A stretch of 64,000 nucleotides of DNA from UBA5794 sp963714375 (GCA_963714375.1 CAVQOG010000006.1:434001-498000), one strand, 5' to 3'. Positions 33,535 through 42,756 are shown, numbered from the stretch's first letter. Notes: a model not told the origin generated them from the sequence alone. A program made the numbers and translations.

Positions 33535-34521
33535 TCAGGCGAAGTGCGGAATGACCTGGGTTGCGAAGAGATCCATGGTTGACGGGTCAGTCGCGGCGTC
33601 TGGGAAGTTGAGGATCATGTAGCCGCATCCCTCTGCCTCGTATCCCTTGATGATTTCGACAAGCCGCTCGGGAGTTCCAACCCCGGCCTGATCAGTGCCG
33701 AACCACCGATCCATGGTCGCGTCGCCGTCAGATACAACCTTGGCGTAGCCATCCCTGAGACGAATCCGTTTCGCCTCTACTGCGGACTCCGACTCGGCAA
33801 GGAGTACGTTCAGACTCGACGACATCGTAATCTCGCCCGGGTCACGGCCGAGGCGTTCACAGTGACCTTCAAGGACGTCGCGCTTGTGCGCAAACTGGAC
33901 AGGATTGCTACCGAAGTTCGTGTAGTTGGCGTATCGCGCTGCGGTACGGAGGGTCAGTTGCTCGCCTCCTCCAGCAACCCAGATCGGGATGTACGGGTCC
34001 TGGGCAGGCTTGGGCTGACAGATCGCTCCGTCAATTGAGAAATACTTTCCATCAAACGATGCTTCATCCTCGGTCCACATATTGATCATGATCTGGACCG
34101 CCTCATCGAGCTCCCCGAGGCGTACCGAGGGCTTGGGAAACGGGTAGCCGTAGGCGTTGAACTCGTGCTCGTACCAACCGCCACCGATTCCCATCTCGAG
34201 GCGTCCCCCCGAAATCACATCGATGGAGGCGGCTACCTTTGCGAGGTATGGCGGTGGGCGATATCCGTTGCACGTGCACATCTGGCCAAGTCGAATGGTG
34301 TCCGTGGTCACGGCAAGTGCCGCCATCAACGTCCAAGACTCATACGTGACTTCTTGGGTTGGTTCGGGAACCGTGTGGAAGTGGTCGTACACCCACACCG
34401 ACTCGAACCCGAGCGACTCGGCCTGTTTCGCAACGCCAAGCATGGTCGACCAGTGATCGGCGGTGTCGATATCGACAAGGTCGACGCGCCACCCTTGCGG
34501 GACAAAAGCTCCAAATCTCAT
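33535..34521 (-). CDS. LLM-class F420-dependent oxidoreductase
   Basis: A 328-residue luciferase-like TIM-barrel oxidoreductase. The N-terminus MRFGAFVPQGWRVDL, the stretch ESLGFESVWVYDHFHTV and the block GGRLEMGIGGGWYEHEFNAYG are typical of actinobacterial F420-dependent LLM enzymes. Its substrate is unknown; the neighbours (two acyl-CoA dehydrogenases and a MaoC hydratase) suggest a catabolic oxidation or reduction. It starts 9 bp after the alpha/beta hydrolase stop and closes a five-gene minus-strand operon. The cofC-like gene at 58987 supports F420 production in this organism. FMN use cannot be excluded by eye. Confidence 0.85.
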   Translation of the reverse strand: MRFGAFVPQGWRVDLVDIDTADHWSTMLGVAKQAESLGFESVWVYDHFHTVPEPTQEVTYESWTLMAALAVTTDTIRLGQMCTCNGYRPPPYLAKVAASIDVISGGRLEMGIGGGWYEHEFNAYGYPFPKPSVRLGELDEAVQIMINMWTEDEASFDGKYFSIDGAICQPKPAQDPYIPIWVAGGGEQLTLRTAARYANYTNFGSNPVQFAHKRDVLEGHCERLGRDPGEITMSSSLNVLLAESESAVEAKRIRLRDGYAKVVSDGDATMDRWFGTDQAGVGTPERLVEIIKGYEAEGCGYMILNFPDAATDPSTMDLFATQVIPHFA

Positions 34522-34530
34522 GGGGCAACC

Positions 34531-35265
34531 CTAGAACTGCCTCGTTCCGTGGGCTGCCGAAACCAATATTGCTGCCACATCTTCAGGACGCTCATCCTGG
34601 ATCGCGTGGCCGGTCTCCACCAGCACAGTGGTTTCGACGTCCGCGAGCGCCTCGATGATCGGGGTAGCGCTACCGACCGGAACCATTCTGTCGTGTTCGG
34701 CGAGTATGACGGTGGTTGGAACCCCTGTGGCGGCAGCCGCTTCAACGGACCGCGTGTAGTCGTTGCATGCGTGGAGATCGGTAGTGATCAGGGATGCCGA
34801 TGCTTGGAGCCTCAACGTATGGTGGCTGCGCCTGCGGGCTTCAATCTCATCGGACGTGATAGCCGACATCGAATGCTTTCCCATGAACGCACATGCCTCC
34901 GGTGCGTCCGTTGCGGCCATCTCAAGCAGGAACGGTGCGACGGCCATCGGGGAGCCGGTGGCCATCAGGACCGCCTCGACGACCTGTTTGTTGCCGCGGC
35001 CCGCTACCTCGAGGGCGATCAGCGATCCCATTGAGTGCCCGGCTAGCACCACGTCGTCAAGCTCCCTGTCGACAAGAAACGCCTCAACCCAGTCTGCATA
35101 GCCCTCGATGGAACTTGGCTGTGGATCGGGATTCGATCCGTGCATGGGGAGGTCGACGGCAACGCACGCAACACCTTCGGATCGAACGATGGCTACAACT
35201 CCCTCCCAGGCTTCGGCGAACTCCCCGGCTCCGGGGATGATCACGACAGTGCGTGAGTCGGACAC
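34531..35265 (-). CDS. Alpha/beta hydrolase
   Basis: A 244-residue alpha/beta-hydrolase with the nucleophile elbow AGHSMGSL, acid Asp in LAEHDRMVP and catalytic His in ETGHAIQDERPED. The substrate is unknown; in this operon it may hydrolyse a thioester or ester formed during side-chain degradation. The start is the GTG at 35265, overlapping the last base of the upstream acyl-CoA dehydrogenase stop (TAGTG), which implies translational coupling. Confidence 0.87.
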   Translation of the reverse strand: MSDSRTVVIIPGAGEFAEAWEGVVAIVRSEGVACVAVDLPMHGSNPDPQPSSIEGYADWVEAFLVDRELDDVVLAGHSMGSLIALEVAGRGNKQVVEAVLMATGSPMAVAPFLLEMAATDAPEACAFMGKHSMSAITSDEIEARRRSHHTLRLQASASLITTDLHACNDYTRSVEAAAATGVPTTVILAEHDRMVPVGSATPIIEALADVETTVLVETGHAIQDERPEDVAAILVSAAHGTRQF

Positions 35266-36383
35266 TAGAGGTCGACGGCGTCAGCGAGGCGATCACGGTA
35301 GGTGTCGACGGAGCCGAGCAGGATCGACGTCGACTTGGCACGCTTGAAGTAGAGGTGGGCCTCGTGCTCCCATGTGAAACCGATGCCGCCGAGAATCTGA
35401 ATTGTGTCCCCCGCAGCGGTGAGAAAGGCACCCGAACACACGGACCTTGCAAGCGGGACAGCGATCGAAGATTCGGCTGGATCCTCAAAGGCAGCTGCGG
35501 CGTGACTTGCGACGGATCTTGCGTGCTCGACGGCAACCAGCATGTCAGCGCAGAGGTGCTTTATTGCCTGGAACGAACCGATCGCTCTTCCGAACTGAAA
35601 TCTGGTCTTGGCATACTCGACCGATGTTTCGAGACACCACTGGGCACCGCCGACCTGCTCGTTCGCCAAGCAGACAACCCCCATGTCAATCGCGGTTTGG
35701 ACCGCGGATTCCGCTCCGAACATCACATTGGCAGCGTCGACGGAGACACCGTCAAGGCGAACCACAGCGAGTGGCCGAGTTGGATCCAGCGCGTGTGCCG
35801 GAATGACCTCAACACCGTCAGCGTCTGAATCCACGATCACAAGAGCAACCCCATCAGGCGTCGATGCCGATACAACAAAGAGGGAGGCGTTGGTGCCATC
35901 GGTCACGTACCGCTTGGTTCCACTCAGCACGAAGGAACCATCTCGTGGTGAGAGTGATGTCGTTCCGGATGTCGGATCGTTGTCGTGTGATTCCTCGTAG
36001 ACAGCAAGGGTCGCGATCGTCTCCCCGCGTGCGATCGACGGAAGGAAACGAGACTTCTGGTCATCGTTGGCCGCAGCCAAGATGGCCGTCGACGCCATCA
36101 CACTTGAGAGGAGGGGGACGGCGGTCAACGTGTGGCCAAGCTCCTCGAACACGATCCCTGCCTCAGTCGCTGTGAATCCCGCTCCGCCGAATTGCTCCGG
36201 GACGTGGAGACCAATCAGCCCCATCTCCGCGAGACCATGCCAGGCCGCAGCATCGAATGCGTTGTCGGTCGTCGACATCGAACGCACTGCGTCAAAATCA
36301 ACCGTCGCGCCCAGGAACTCTCGAACGGTGGACGCCAGCATGTTCTGCTCGTCGGTACGGGCAAAGCTGATTGCGTCAACCAC
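35265..36383 (-). CDS. Acyl-CoA dehydrogenase, second subunit-like
   Basis: A 372-residue acyl-CoA dehydrogenase-fold flavoprotein. Recognisable parts are LHVPEQFGGAGFTATEAGIV, FGRAIGSFQAIKHLCADM and GGIGFTWEHEAHLYFKRAK. The last string is typical of one subunit of heteromeric acyl-CoA dehydrogenases such as the ChsE-type enzymes of steroid side-chain degradation. The GTG start at 36383 overlaps the preceding dehydrogenase stop by 8 bp (GTGGTTGA). A heterotetramer with the upstream gene product is likely but inferred. Confidence 0.87.
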   Translation of the reverse strand: MVDAISFARTDEQNMLASTVREFLGATVDFDAVRSMSTTDNAFDAAAWHGLAEMGLIGLHVPEQFGGAGFTATEAGIVFEELGHTLTAVPLLSSVMASTAILAAANDDQKSRFLPSIARGETIATLAVYEESHDNDPTSGTTSLSPRDGSFVLSGTKRYVTDGTNASLFVVSASTPDGVALVIVDSDADGVEVIPAHALDPTRPLAVVRLDGVSVDAANVMFGAESAVQTAIDMGVVCLANEQVGGAQWCLETSVEYAKTRFQFGRAIGSFQAIKHLCADMLVAVEHARSVASHAAAAFEDPAESSIAVPLARSVCSGAFLTAAGDTIQILGGIGFTWEHEAHLYFKRAKSTSILLGSVDTYRDRLADAVDL

Positions 36384-37593
36384 GAGGCACCTCGCTCCAC
36401 GGGACGTTCTTGTCAACCCTTGGTTCGCCCGGGAGACCGAGCACCCGCTCTCCGAGGATGTTCCTCATGATTTCGGATGTTCCCCCCTCAATACTGTTGG
36501 CCCGAGACCTCAAGAACCACCGCTGTGGTGAGAGGATCCGTTCCGTCATCCGGGTGTCATAGACCGTCGGTTCGAGGGTGTAGCCCTCGGGAATGGTCGC
36601 GCCATCAAAGCCCATCATCCCCACGGTGAATGCTGTGACCTCCTTGTTGAGGTCGGCCCAGGCAAGCTTCCCTGTGGAACCCTCTGGCCCAGGGACGCCG
36701 GCCCGCATGTTCTCGGTGGCGCGAATGGCCGTGAGGCGCATCGCCTCGACCTCACCCCACAGTCTGGCAAGCTCCCGGCGATCAGCTACATCCCCGGAAC
36801 CGGACTGCTTCCAAGTGTCCATCGCTATCCCGATGGTTCCGCTGCTGCGCGGCGGCGTATTGCCCCCGATGGCGACACGCTCGTTCATCAACGTTGTCAT
36901 GGCGACTCGCCACCCGGCGCCGACATCGTCGATCCGGTGCTTGTCGGGAACCCGCACGTCGTCGAAGAACACCTCGTTGAACTCCGCCTCGCCAGTGATC
37001 TGGTACAGCGGCCTGATGTCGACTCCATCGGCTTCCATGTCAATGATGAAGTAGGTCAGGCCCTTGTGTTTGGGTTGATCAGGATCGGTCCGCGTGACAA
37101 CCATCCCCCACTTTGCGAGATGGGCAAGTGTCGTCCACACCTTCTGGCCATTGATGATCCACTCGTCACCATCTCTTACGGCGCGCGTCGCAAGCCCAGC
37201 AACGTCGGAACCGGCTCCCGGTTCTGAGAACATCTGGCACCACACCTCGTCGACGACGAACATGGGGCGCAGCCATCGCTGCTTCTGTTCGTCGGTTCCA
37301 TGTGTATGCAACACTCCCGCACCCATTCCGATACCGAGGATGTTCGCGATCCGATTCCACATGGGAGCATCGGCATCGTTGAGCCTGCGCGTCACGAGTT
37401 CGCGATATCGCGGGCTGACACCGAGCCCTCCGGATCCCTCCTCGAAATCGACCCAGGCAAGTCCTGTGTCGAACTGCGCTCCCCAGAACACTTTCGGTTC
37501 TGTCGACTCCGGTGGATAGTCGGCCAGCAGTCTGTCAATGGCCTCGTTGACACGAGCTTCTGCATTTGCGTCCGTCACAGGTGAGCCTTTCAT
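36376..37593 (-). CDS. Acyl-CoA dehydrogenase, first subunit-like
   Basis: A 405-residue acyl-CoA dehydrogenase. It has the substrate- and flavin-contact string CQMFSEPGAGSDVAGLATRA, WIINGQKVWTTLAHLAKWG and, near the C-terminus, SIEGGTSEIMRNILGERVLG. These are normal for FAD-dependent alpha,beta-dehydrogenation of acyl-CoA. The ATG overlaps the stop of the MaoC gene in ATGA. It is directly coupled to a second, shorter acyl-CoA dehydrogenase; this pairing is the hallmark of alpha2-beta2 enzymes acting on bulky (sterol or bile-acid-like) acyl-CoAs. Confidence 0.9.
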   Translation of the reverse strand: MKGSPVTDANAEARVNEAIDRLLADYPPESTEPKVFWGAQFDTGLAWVDFEEGSGGLGVSPRYRELVTRRLNDADAPMWNRIANILGIGMGAGVLHTHGTDEQKQRWLRPMFVVDEVWCQMFSEPGAGSDVAGLATRAVRDGDEWIINGQKVWTTLAHLAKWGMVVTRTDPDQPKHKGLTYFIIDMEADGVDIRPLYQITGEAEFNEVFFDDVRVPDKHRIDDVGAGWRVAMTTLMNERVAIGGNTPPRSSGTIGIAMDTWKQSGSGDVADRRELARLWGEVEAMRLTAIRATENMRAGVPGPEGSTGKLAWADLNKEVTAFTVGMMGFDGATIPEGYTLEPTVYDTRMTERILSPQRWFLRSRANSIEGGTSEIMRNILGERVLGLPGEPRVDKNVPWSEVPRG

Positions 37594-38057
37594 TGCACGA
37601 CTTTCATGACAAAGAGAGTGAGGGTGTCAGCGATGAGCGCAGGCGTGTCCTCCCCCTCGATTTCGACGACGACATTGTTGGTCGCGAGATACCGCCCGGG
37701 ACTACGTTGCGTGAAGTCTGTCAACGTCGTAACGGAACGGATCCTGCTTCCTACAACAACAGGATTCAAGAAGCGGACCTTGTCGGACCCGTAGTTGATT
37801 GCCATGGCCATCCCCTCAGGACCGACCGATGACGAAGCTCCGAGGTACGGCAGGAGAGCCAACGTGAGAAATCCGTGTGCAATCGTCGCGCCATACGGTC
37901 CTTTCGCTGCAGTTTCGGGATCGATGTGGATCCATTGGTGATCGAGGGTCGCGTCAGCGAATTGTGAGATCCGATCCTGGTCGATGGTCAGCCACTCGGA
38001 TCGTCCCACCTCGGTGCCAACCATTCCGGCAATGTCTTCAATCGGAACAATGCGCAT
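37590..38057 (-). CDS. MaoC-like (R)-specific enoyl-CoA hydratase
   Basis: A 155-residue hot-dog-fold hydratase. The hydratase-2 motif is present as LDHQWIHIDPETAAKGPYGATIAHGFL, with catalytic Asp and His. It would hydrate the enoyl-CoA made by the adjacent acyl-CoA dehydrogenases. The ATG at 38057 has a GGTGGGG ribosome-binding site and is preferred to the GTG 15 bp upstream. It is the first gene of the five-gene catabolic operon and is divergent from an SDR gene. Confidence 0.88.
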   Translation of the reverse strand: MRIVPIEDIAGMVGTEVGRSEWLTIDQDRISQFADATLDHQWIHIDPETAAKGPYGATIAHGFLTLALLPYLGASSSVGPEGMAMAINYGSDKVRFLNPVVVGSRIRSVTTLTDFTQRSPGRYLATNNVVVEIEGEDTPALIADTLTLFVMKVVQ

Positions 38058-38161
38058 TGCCCCACCTTCCACCAGACATGGTCACATCCTATCGGTGCTC
38101 ATGACACGTCAAATCTGAAACATCTGGCAGTATCGGGGCCACGTCGAGGAAGGAATGCGCA

Positions 38162-38953
38162 TTGGAGATCAGCGAGAAGGTTGTCGTGGTGACCGGTGGC
38201 GCGAGCGGTATCGGGGCCGCCATGGTCACACGATTCGCCGCTGAAGGTGCCGGTGCCGTCATTGTGCTCGACATGGATGGGGATGGGGCAGCCCGCGTCG
38301 CAACCAATGCAGGGGGTTCCGCATTTCAGCTCGATGTGGCAGACGATGTCCAGACGCGATCCGTGTTCAGCCAGATCGAGGGCGAGTTCGGAAGAATCGA
38401 CATTCTCTGCTTGAACGCTGGGATTGCAACCGCTGGCTCTGTCGATGAACCGAACGAAGTTTGGCAACAGACATGGGACGTGAACGTGATGTCACACGTC
38501 TATGCGACCCGCTGTGTGCTTCCGGGGATGCTTGGCAGAGGCACCGGCTATTTCGTACACACGGCATCAGCCGCCGGCCTGCTCACCAATATCGGCGCGG
38601 CGCCATACTCGGTGACCAAGCACGCAGTCGTAGCGCTCGCCGAATGGCTGTCGGTGACGTACGGCGACCGTGGCATTCGTGTTTCTGCCCTGTGTCCCCA
38701 GTTCGTTGACACGCCAATGCTCGATGTCTTCGCTGGTGACAGCGAGGAGATGAAGACATGGGTTCATTCCATTGCAGTGACACCCCAGGATGTCGCTTCG
38801 GCCGTCGTGGCAGGTATTGCAGCCGAGACCTTTCTGATCCTCCCCCATCCTGACGTCGCTGACTACTTCGAACGAAAGGCGGGCGACTACGACCGCTGGC
38901 TCGCTGGGATGCGCAAACTGCAGGCGTCCATGTCGCAGGAACCGTTGTCCTAG
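38162..38953 (+). CDS. Short-chain dehydrogenase/reductase
   Basis: A 263-residue classical SDR with the cofactor motif TGGASGIGAAM, the NAG motif LCLNAGIATAG and the catalytic Ser/Tyr/Lys (TASAAG, YSVTKHA). The acidic residue after the second strand (LDMDGDG) suggests NAD(H) preference. The start is a TTG at 38162 with GGAAGGA 7 bp upstream; the nearby ATG at 38156 is out of frame. It is divergent from the MaoC operon and probably acts in the same hydroxyacyl or alcohol oxidation pathway; the substrate is unknown. Confidence 0.87.
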   Translation: MEISEKVVVVTGGASGIGAAMVTRFAAEGAGAVIVLDMDGDGAARVATNAGGSAFQLDVADDVQTRSVFSQIEGEFGRIDILCLNAGIATAGSVDEPNEVWQQTWDVNVMSHVYATRCVLPGMLGRGTGYFVHTASAAGLLTNIGAAPYSVTKHAVVALAEWLSVTYGDRGIRVSALCPQFVDTPMLDVFAGDSEEMKTWVHSIAVTPQDVASAVVAGIAAETFLILPHPDVADYFERKAGDYDRWLAGMRKLQASMSQEPLS

Positions 38954-38975
38954 GAGTCATAATCAGGGGTGGCTC

Positions 38976-39959
38976 TCAATCGGCGATGCGGAGAACAACC
39001 TTCCCTCTCGCAGCGCGCGTCCTGACCATCGTGTAGGCATCAAGGAAGCCCGTGAGCGGGAACGAAGCGGTCACCCGCGGCCTCAATGTCCCGTCTGCGA
39101 TCAATGCGACGAGCTCTGCCATTTGGCGATCACTTGTTTCAGGATCCGCCTCGGTGAGACCTCCCCAATAGACCCCGACCACAGACGCTTCTTTCAACAG
39201 GGCAAGGTTCCAAGGTACTCGGGGAATCTCACCAGCCGTAAACCCAATGACGAGATGCCGACCTCGCCAGCGCAGTGATCGAAATGCCAGCTCTGAGAGC
39301 TCACCGCCTACGGGGTCGTACACCACGTCAAGTCCGCCACCATCCGTCAGCTCTTGCACCACCGTCCGCAGGTCCTGTGTCGTGTAGTTGATGGTTCCAA
39401 CCGCCCCGAGTTCTCGACAGAAAGCGAGCTTGTCATCCGAACTTGCGGCGGCAATCACGCGTGCACCCATCATCGTGCCGATTTCGATTGCCGATGACCC
39501 GACACCTCCTGCGGCGCCGAGTACAAGCATCGTCTCACCGGCCTTGAGATCGGCTCGGTCCGTGAGGGCGTGGTAGGAGGTTGCATACGCGATGATCGTG
39601 GCGGCAGCGACGTCGAACGGGATCGAATCCGGCATGGGGACACACCGTTTCGCGTCAACCACCCACCTGTCTGCAAAGGCTCCGACGACGCCAACAGCGG
39701 CGATCCGATCGCCAACCCGGAGACCGTGCACGCCAGGGCCGACGGAGGCAACAATGCCTGCACCCTCGAACCCTGGCGAAAACGGGGGTTCAGCCTTGAT
39801 CTGGTACTTCCCCTGAATTGTCAGAAGATCGGGGAAGTTCATCGCGGCGTATACAACAGCCATGACGACCTGCCCGGGCCCGGCCTCGGGTTCGGGAATA
39901 TCGTCTGCCATGACTAGGAGCTCAGGTGGTCCGTATTCGGTGCAAACCACCGCTCTCAT
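38976..39959 (-). CDS. NADPH:quinone oxidoreductase-like MDR enzyme
   Basis: A 327-residue zinc-independent medium-chain dehydrogenase/reductase. It begins MRAVVCTEYGPPELLV, contains FSPGFEGAGIVASVGPGV and the cofactor motif VLGAAGGVGSSAIEIG, and ends DAYTMVRTRAARGKVVLR. This pattern fits quinone oxidoreductase or acyl-CoA reductase-like MDRs. The ATG overlaps the stop of the upstream SDR in ATGA, so the two are co-translated. Confidence 0.9.
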   Translation of the reverse strand: MRAVVCTEYGPPELLVMADDIPEPEAGPGQVVMAVVYAAMNFPDLLTIQGKYQIKAEPPFSPGFEGAGIVASVGPGVHGLRVGDRIAAVGVVGAFADRWVVDAKRCVPMPDSIPFDVAAATIIAYATSYHALTDRADLKAGETMLVLGAAGGVGSSAIEIGTMMGARVIAAASSDDKLAFCRELGAVGTINYTTQDLRTVVQELTDGGGLDVVYDPVGGELSELAFRSLRWRGRHLVIGFTAGEIPRVPWNLALLKEASVVGVYWGGLTEADPETSDRQMAELVALIADGTLRPRVTASFPLTGFLDAYTMVRTRAARGKVVLRIAD

Positions 39960-40858
39960 GGAGTGTCCATGGCGCTTGACAGAAACTTCATCGTCTGCTC
40001 GTTTCCGCTCTTGAGTTCGGCTTGTCCTTCGGGAGAAAGGATGTCCTCAATGCGGCTGGCAATCATCTCGGGGGTTCGGTCCTCTGCCTTGAGCCAAATC
40101 CCCGGTGTTTCGTATATCCGCACGGCGGCATAGCCACCTGCTCCTGCGGCGAGGATCATCCCTTGGGGGGCGTCACTGGAAACAAGATAGAGCACCCCAG
40201 GCGTCACCTCCTGAGGTTTGAGCAGCACCTTCGCCTCATCGGGAATCAGTTCGTCTGTCATACGTGTGTGCGCGACAGGGGCAAGTGCATTGACCCGAAT
40301 GTCGTACTTGTCGCCCTCAGCACGAAGGGTGTTCATGAGTCCGACGACCCCAAGTTTCGCAGCCCCGTAGTTCGCCTGCCCGAAGTTGCCGTACAACCCT
40401 GACGAAGAGGACGTGACAACGATACGTCCGTAATGGGCTTCTTTCATATGGCCCCAGACGGCCTTGGTACAAATCGTCGTTCCGGTCAGGTGCACGTCAA
40501 CGACGAATCGGAAGTCCTCGATCGTCATGTTCGCGAAACTTCGGTCTCTCAGAACACCGGCATTGTTGATGAGAATGTCGATCCGACCCCATCGATCGAC
40601 AACCTCGCTGACCATTGCATCGATCGCGGCTTCGTCGGTGACGTCGGCGGCATTCGGCATCGCTTCGCCACCGGCTGCTTGGATTTCGGCAACCACTTCT
40701 TCGGCTGCTGTCGCGGACGATCCGGTTCCGTCTCGTGCTCCACCAAGGTCGTTGACGACGACGCGCGCTCCCCGCTCAGCGAGCGCCAGGGCATGGGACC
40801 GACCGAGGCCGTGCCCTGCCCCCGTCACGATCGCTACTTGCTCATCGAAGGTGATCAT
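39956..40858 (-). CDS. SDR of the multifunctional (3R)-hydroxyacyl-CoA dehydrogenase type
   Basis: A 300-residue SDR. The N-terminal block GAGHGLGRSHALALAERGARVVVNDLGG is the form found in the dehydrogenase part of peroxisomal multifunctional enzyme 2 and related bacterial (3R)-hydroxyacyl-CoA dehydrogenases. The catalytic region is SSSSGLYGNFGQANYGAAKLG. Beyond the SDR core (about 250 residues) it has a C-terminal extension ending in EQTMKFLSSA. The ATG at 40858 is preceded by GGAGGG. It overlaps the quinone-oxidoreductase gene by 4 bp. It would oxidise the product of an (R)-hydratase such as the MaoC protein at 37590. Confidence 0.88.
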   Translation of the reverse strand: MITFDEQVAIVTGAGHGLGRSHALALAERGARVVVNDLGGARDGTGSSATAAEEVVAEIQAAGGEAMPNAADVTDEAAIDAMVSEVVDRWGRIDILINNAGVLRDRSFANMTIEDFRFVVDVHLTGTTICTKAVWGHMKEAHYGRIVVTSSSSGLYGNFGQANYGAAKLGVVGLMNTLRAEGDKYDIRVNALAPVAHTRMTDELIPDEAKVLLKPQEVTPGVLYLVSSDAPQGMILAAGAGGYAAVRIYETPGIWLKAEDRTPEMIASRIEDILSPEGQAELKSGNEQTMKFLSSAMDTP

Positions 40859-40923
40859 CCCAAACCCTCCACTCGGTTCTTCCATGGTCTTGAGCGAGTG
40901 TATCGAAGGTGATTCCTGCGCGG

Positions 40924-41688
40924 TCAGGTAAGGAGATAGCCGCCATCGATGGTGATCGTGTCGCCCGTGTGCCAAGCACTTGCATCGGACGCGAGGTACA
41001 CGGCAATCCCCGAAAAGTCGTCTGGTCGGCCGAACCGACCGGCAGGAATCCTCGGGAGAACCTTCCCCGCGAACGCATCACCCTCGATGAACTCATCCGT
41101 CATGCCTGTAACAACCCAACCAGGAGCAATCGCATTTGCACGGATACCGTACCGGCCGTACTCGGCGGCAATACCCCGGATCAGCGCTCGGACAGCCGCC
41201 TTGGTCGCCGCATAGTCCTCACCGCGGGCATAGCCCACGTCTGCCGAGATCGAAGAGGTCACGATCAGTGATCCTTCACCGCGCGGTTGCATGTGCTTGA
41301 GCGCCTCACGGAACGTCCAGAACACGCCTTCCATGTTCACACCGAACATTCTCCGCCACGACTCAGTCGACATTTCGTGAAACCGTGTCGATCCTGCACC
41401 GAGTCCGGCATTGGCGAAGACAGAATCGACCTTTCCGAAGGCATCGATGGTCGCGGCGAAAGCTTCGATGACGGCGGATTCGTCCGCCACATCGACCCCA
41501 AGTGCGATTGCCTCCGCGCCCCTGGCCTGCAATGTCGAAACGGTTTCCGCGTTCCGCTGGTCGTTCCGGCCCCAAATGGCGACCTGTGCCCCCGCCTCGG
41601 CGAGCGCTTCCGCTATTCCTCTGCCGATACCGCTATTGCCTCCGGTGACAACACATGTCTTCTCCGACAGGTTGAACAGGTCCGTCAT
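40924..41688 (-). CDS. SDR family oxidoreductase
   Basis: A 254-residue classical SDR with TGGNSGIGRGIAEALAEAG, the VFANAGLG motif, SSISADVGYARGEDYAATKAAV (catalytic Ser, Tyr, Lys) and the C-terminal GDTITIDGGYLLT. The WGRN motif after the second strand suggests NADP(H) use. The ATG at 41688 is preceded directly by GGAGGATCA, a good ribosome-binding site. It lies 65 bp upstream of the next SDR on the same strand. The substrate is unknown; gluconate 5-dehydrogenase or 3-oxoacyl reductase-like activities are possible. Confidence 0.88.
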   Translation of the reverse strand: MTDLFNLSEKTCVVTGGNSGIGRGIAEALAEAGAQVAIWGRNDQRNAETVSTLQARGAEAIALGVDVADESAVIEAFAATIDAFGKVDSVFANAGLGAGSTRFHEMSTESWRRMFGVNMEGVFWTFREALKHMQPRGEGSLIVTSSISADVGYARGEDYAATKAAVRALIRGIAAEYGRYGIRANAIAPGWVVTGMTDEFIEGDAFAGKVLPRIPAGRFGRPDDFSGIAVYLASDASAWHTGDTITIDGGYLLT

Positions 41689-41794
41689 TGATCCTCCGAC
41701 CATCTCGACATGTGCTCCCCGATCCTAGGAGATTCAGGCTACGGAGGTCGTGAGGATGCATCGACTTCCCTGAAACCACTTGTACCGTTGCGTC

Positions 41795-42724
41795 ATGTCA
41801 AGAGGTCTGGTTTCAATCGTCGTGGTGGCGACGCTCATCGCGGTCGGATGTGACTCGCGCCCACAGGCGCCCGAGTTCAACGAGACCACAACGACATCGA
41901 CCACGCTGCCGGGTGTTGAGGCCATCACGACGACCACACTGACACTGCCACCCCCCGAAATCAGGGTTGTGGGGCGTGTCACCGACGTGGTCGATGGCGA
42001 CACGATCAAGGTCGATCTCAATGGCGTCTCGGTGGATATTCGACTGCTTGGTATCAACGCGCCGGAGACGGATGAGTGCTGGGGTCAGGAGTCAACGGCG
42101 TACTTGATGTCGCTCGTCGACAACGACGATGTCCTGCTGATCGAAGGGTCAGAAGACGTAGACGCTTTTGGACGGTTGCTTCGGTATGTCTACCTCGATT
42201 CGGTTCCATCGCCCACGTTCGTCAACGCCGTACTTGTCGAGACTGGCCATGCAGTTGGTATCCAGGACGGATCCGAAGTGGCGCCGACGCTCAAGTCCCT
42301 TGAGGCGAGGGCGTTCCAGTCTGGCTATGGGATGTGGGGAACTTTTGCATGCGGAGACCGCGAGGGTGTTGCGGGAGATCGGCCGGTGATTCGTGTGTCC
42401 GAACTTGCGTTCGACCCCGGAGGGCCTGATGCGGAGGTACTTTCAGATGAATACATCACCATCGTCAACGAGGGCTACGACAAGGTGTCGATGTCGGGGT
42501 GGACACTCAGGGACGAGTCGACAAGCAACCGCTTCACCTTTGATGCTGGCATCGTGCTTGATGTCGGCGATGCCGTTACCGTCGTGACCGGATGCGATGG
42601 CGGACCCACTGGCGCGCTGCACTGGTGCTCTGATCAGGCTGTGTGGTCCAACGGTGGTGACACGGCAATGGTCATGGACACACTCGGCAATGCCGTTGTG
42701 TGGTACACCTATGCTGGGGACTGA
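41795..42724 (+). CDS. Lipoprotein with thermonuclease (SNase-like) and lamin-tail domains
   Basis: A 309-residue exported protein. The signal peptide MSRGLVSIVVVATLIAVGC ends in a lipobox Cys19, followed by a Thr-rich linker. The SNase domain (about 55-190) has GRVTDVVDGDTI, LLGINAPETDE and DAFGRLLRYVYL, carrying the metal and phosphate ligands. The last ~100 residues (VSMSGWTLRDESTSNRFTF) fit the lamin-tail (LTD) beta-sandwich often found on secreted nucleases. It probably degrades extracellular DNA for nutrition. The stop codon lies in a heptamer array, and the gene converges with P5C dehydrogenase. Confidence 0.87.
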   Translation: MSRGLVSIVVVATLIAVGCDSRPQAPEFNETTTTSTTLPGVEAITTTTLTLPPPEIRVVGRVTDVVDGDTIKVDLNGVSVDIRLLGINAPETDECWGQESTAYLMSLVDNDDVLLIEGSEDVDAFGRLLRYVYLDSVPSPTFVNAVLVETGHAVGIQDGSEVAPTLKSLEARAFQSGYGMWGTFACGDREGVAGDRPVIRVSELAFDPGGPDAEVLSDEYITIVNEGYDKVSMSGWTLRDESTSNRFTFDAGIVLDVGDAVTVVTGCDGGPTGALHWCSDQAVWSNGGDTAMVMDTLGNAVVWYTYAGD

Positions 42725-42756
42725 CGACGGATGACGGACATCGGACTACCGATGTC
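42722..42756. repeat. Heptanucleotide array, family 1 (five units)
   Basis: Five units TGACGAC, GGATGAC, GGACATC, GGACTAC and CGATGTC separate two convergent genes. The stop codons of both the nuclease lipoprotein (42722-42724) and the P5C dehydrogenase (42746-42748) lie in the array. Confidence 0.8.
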
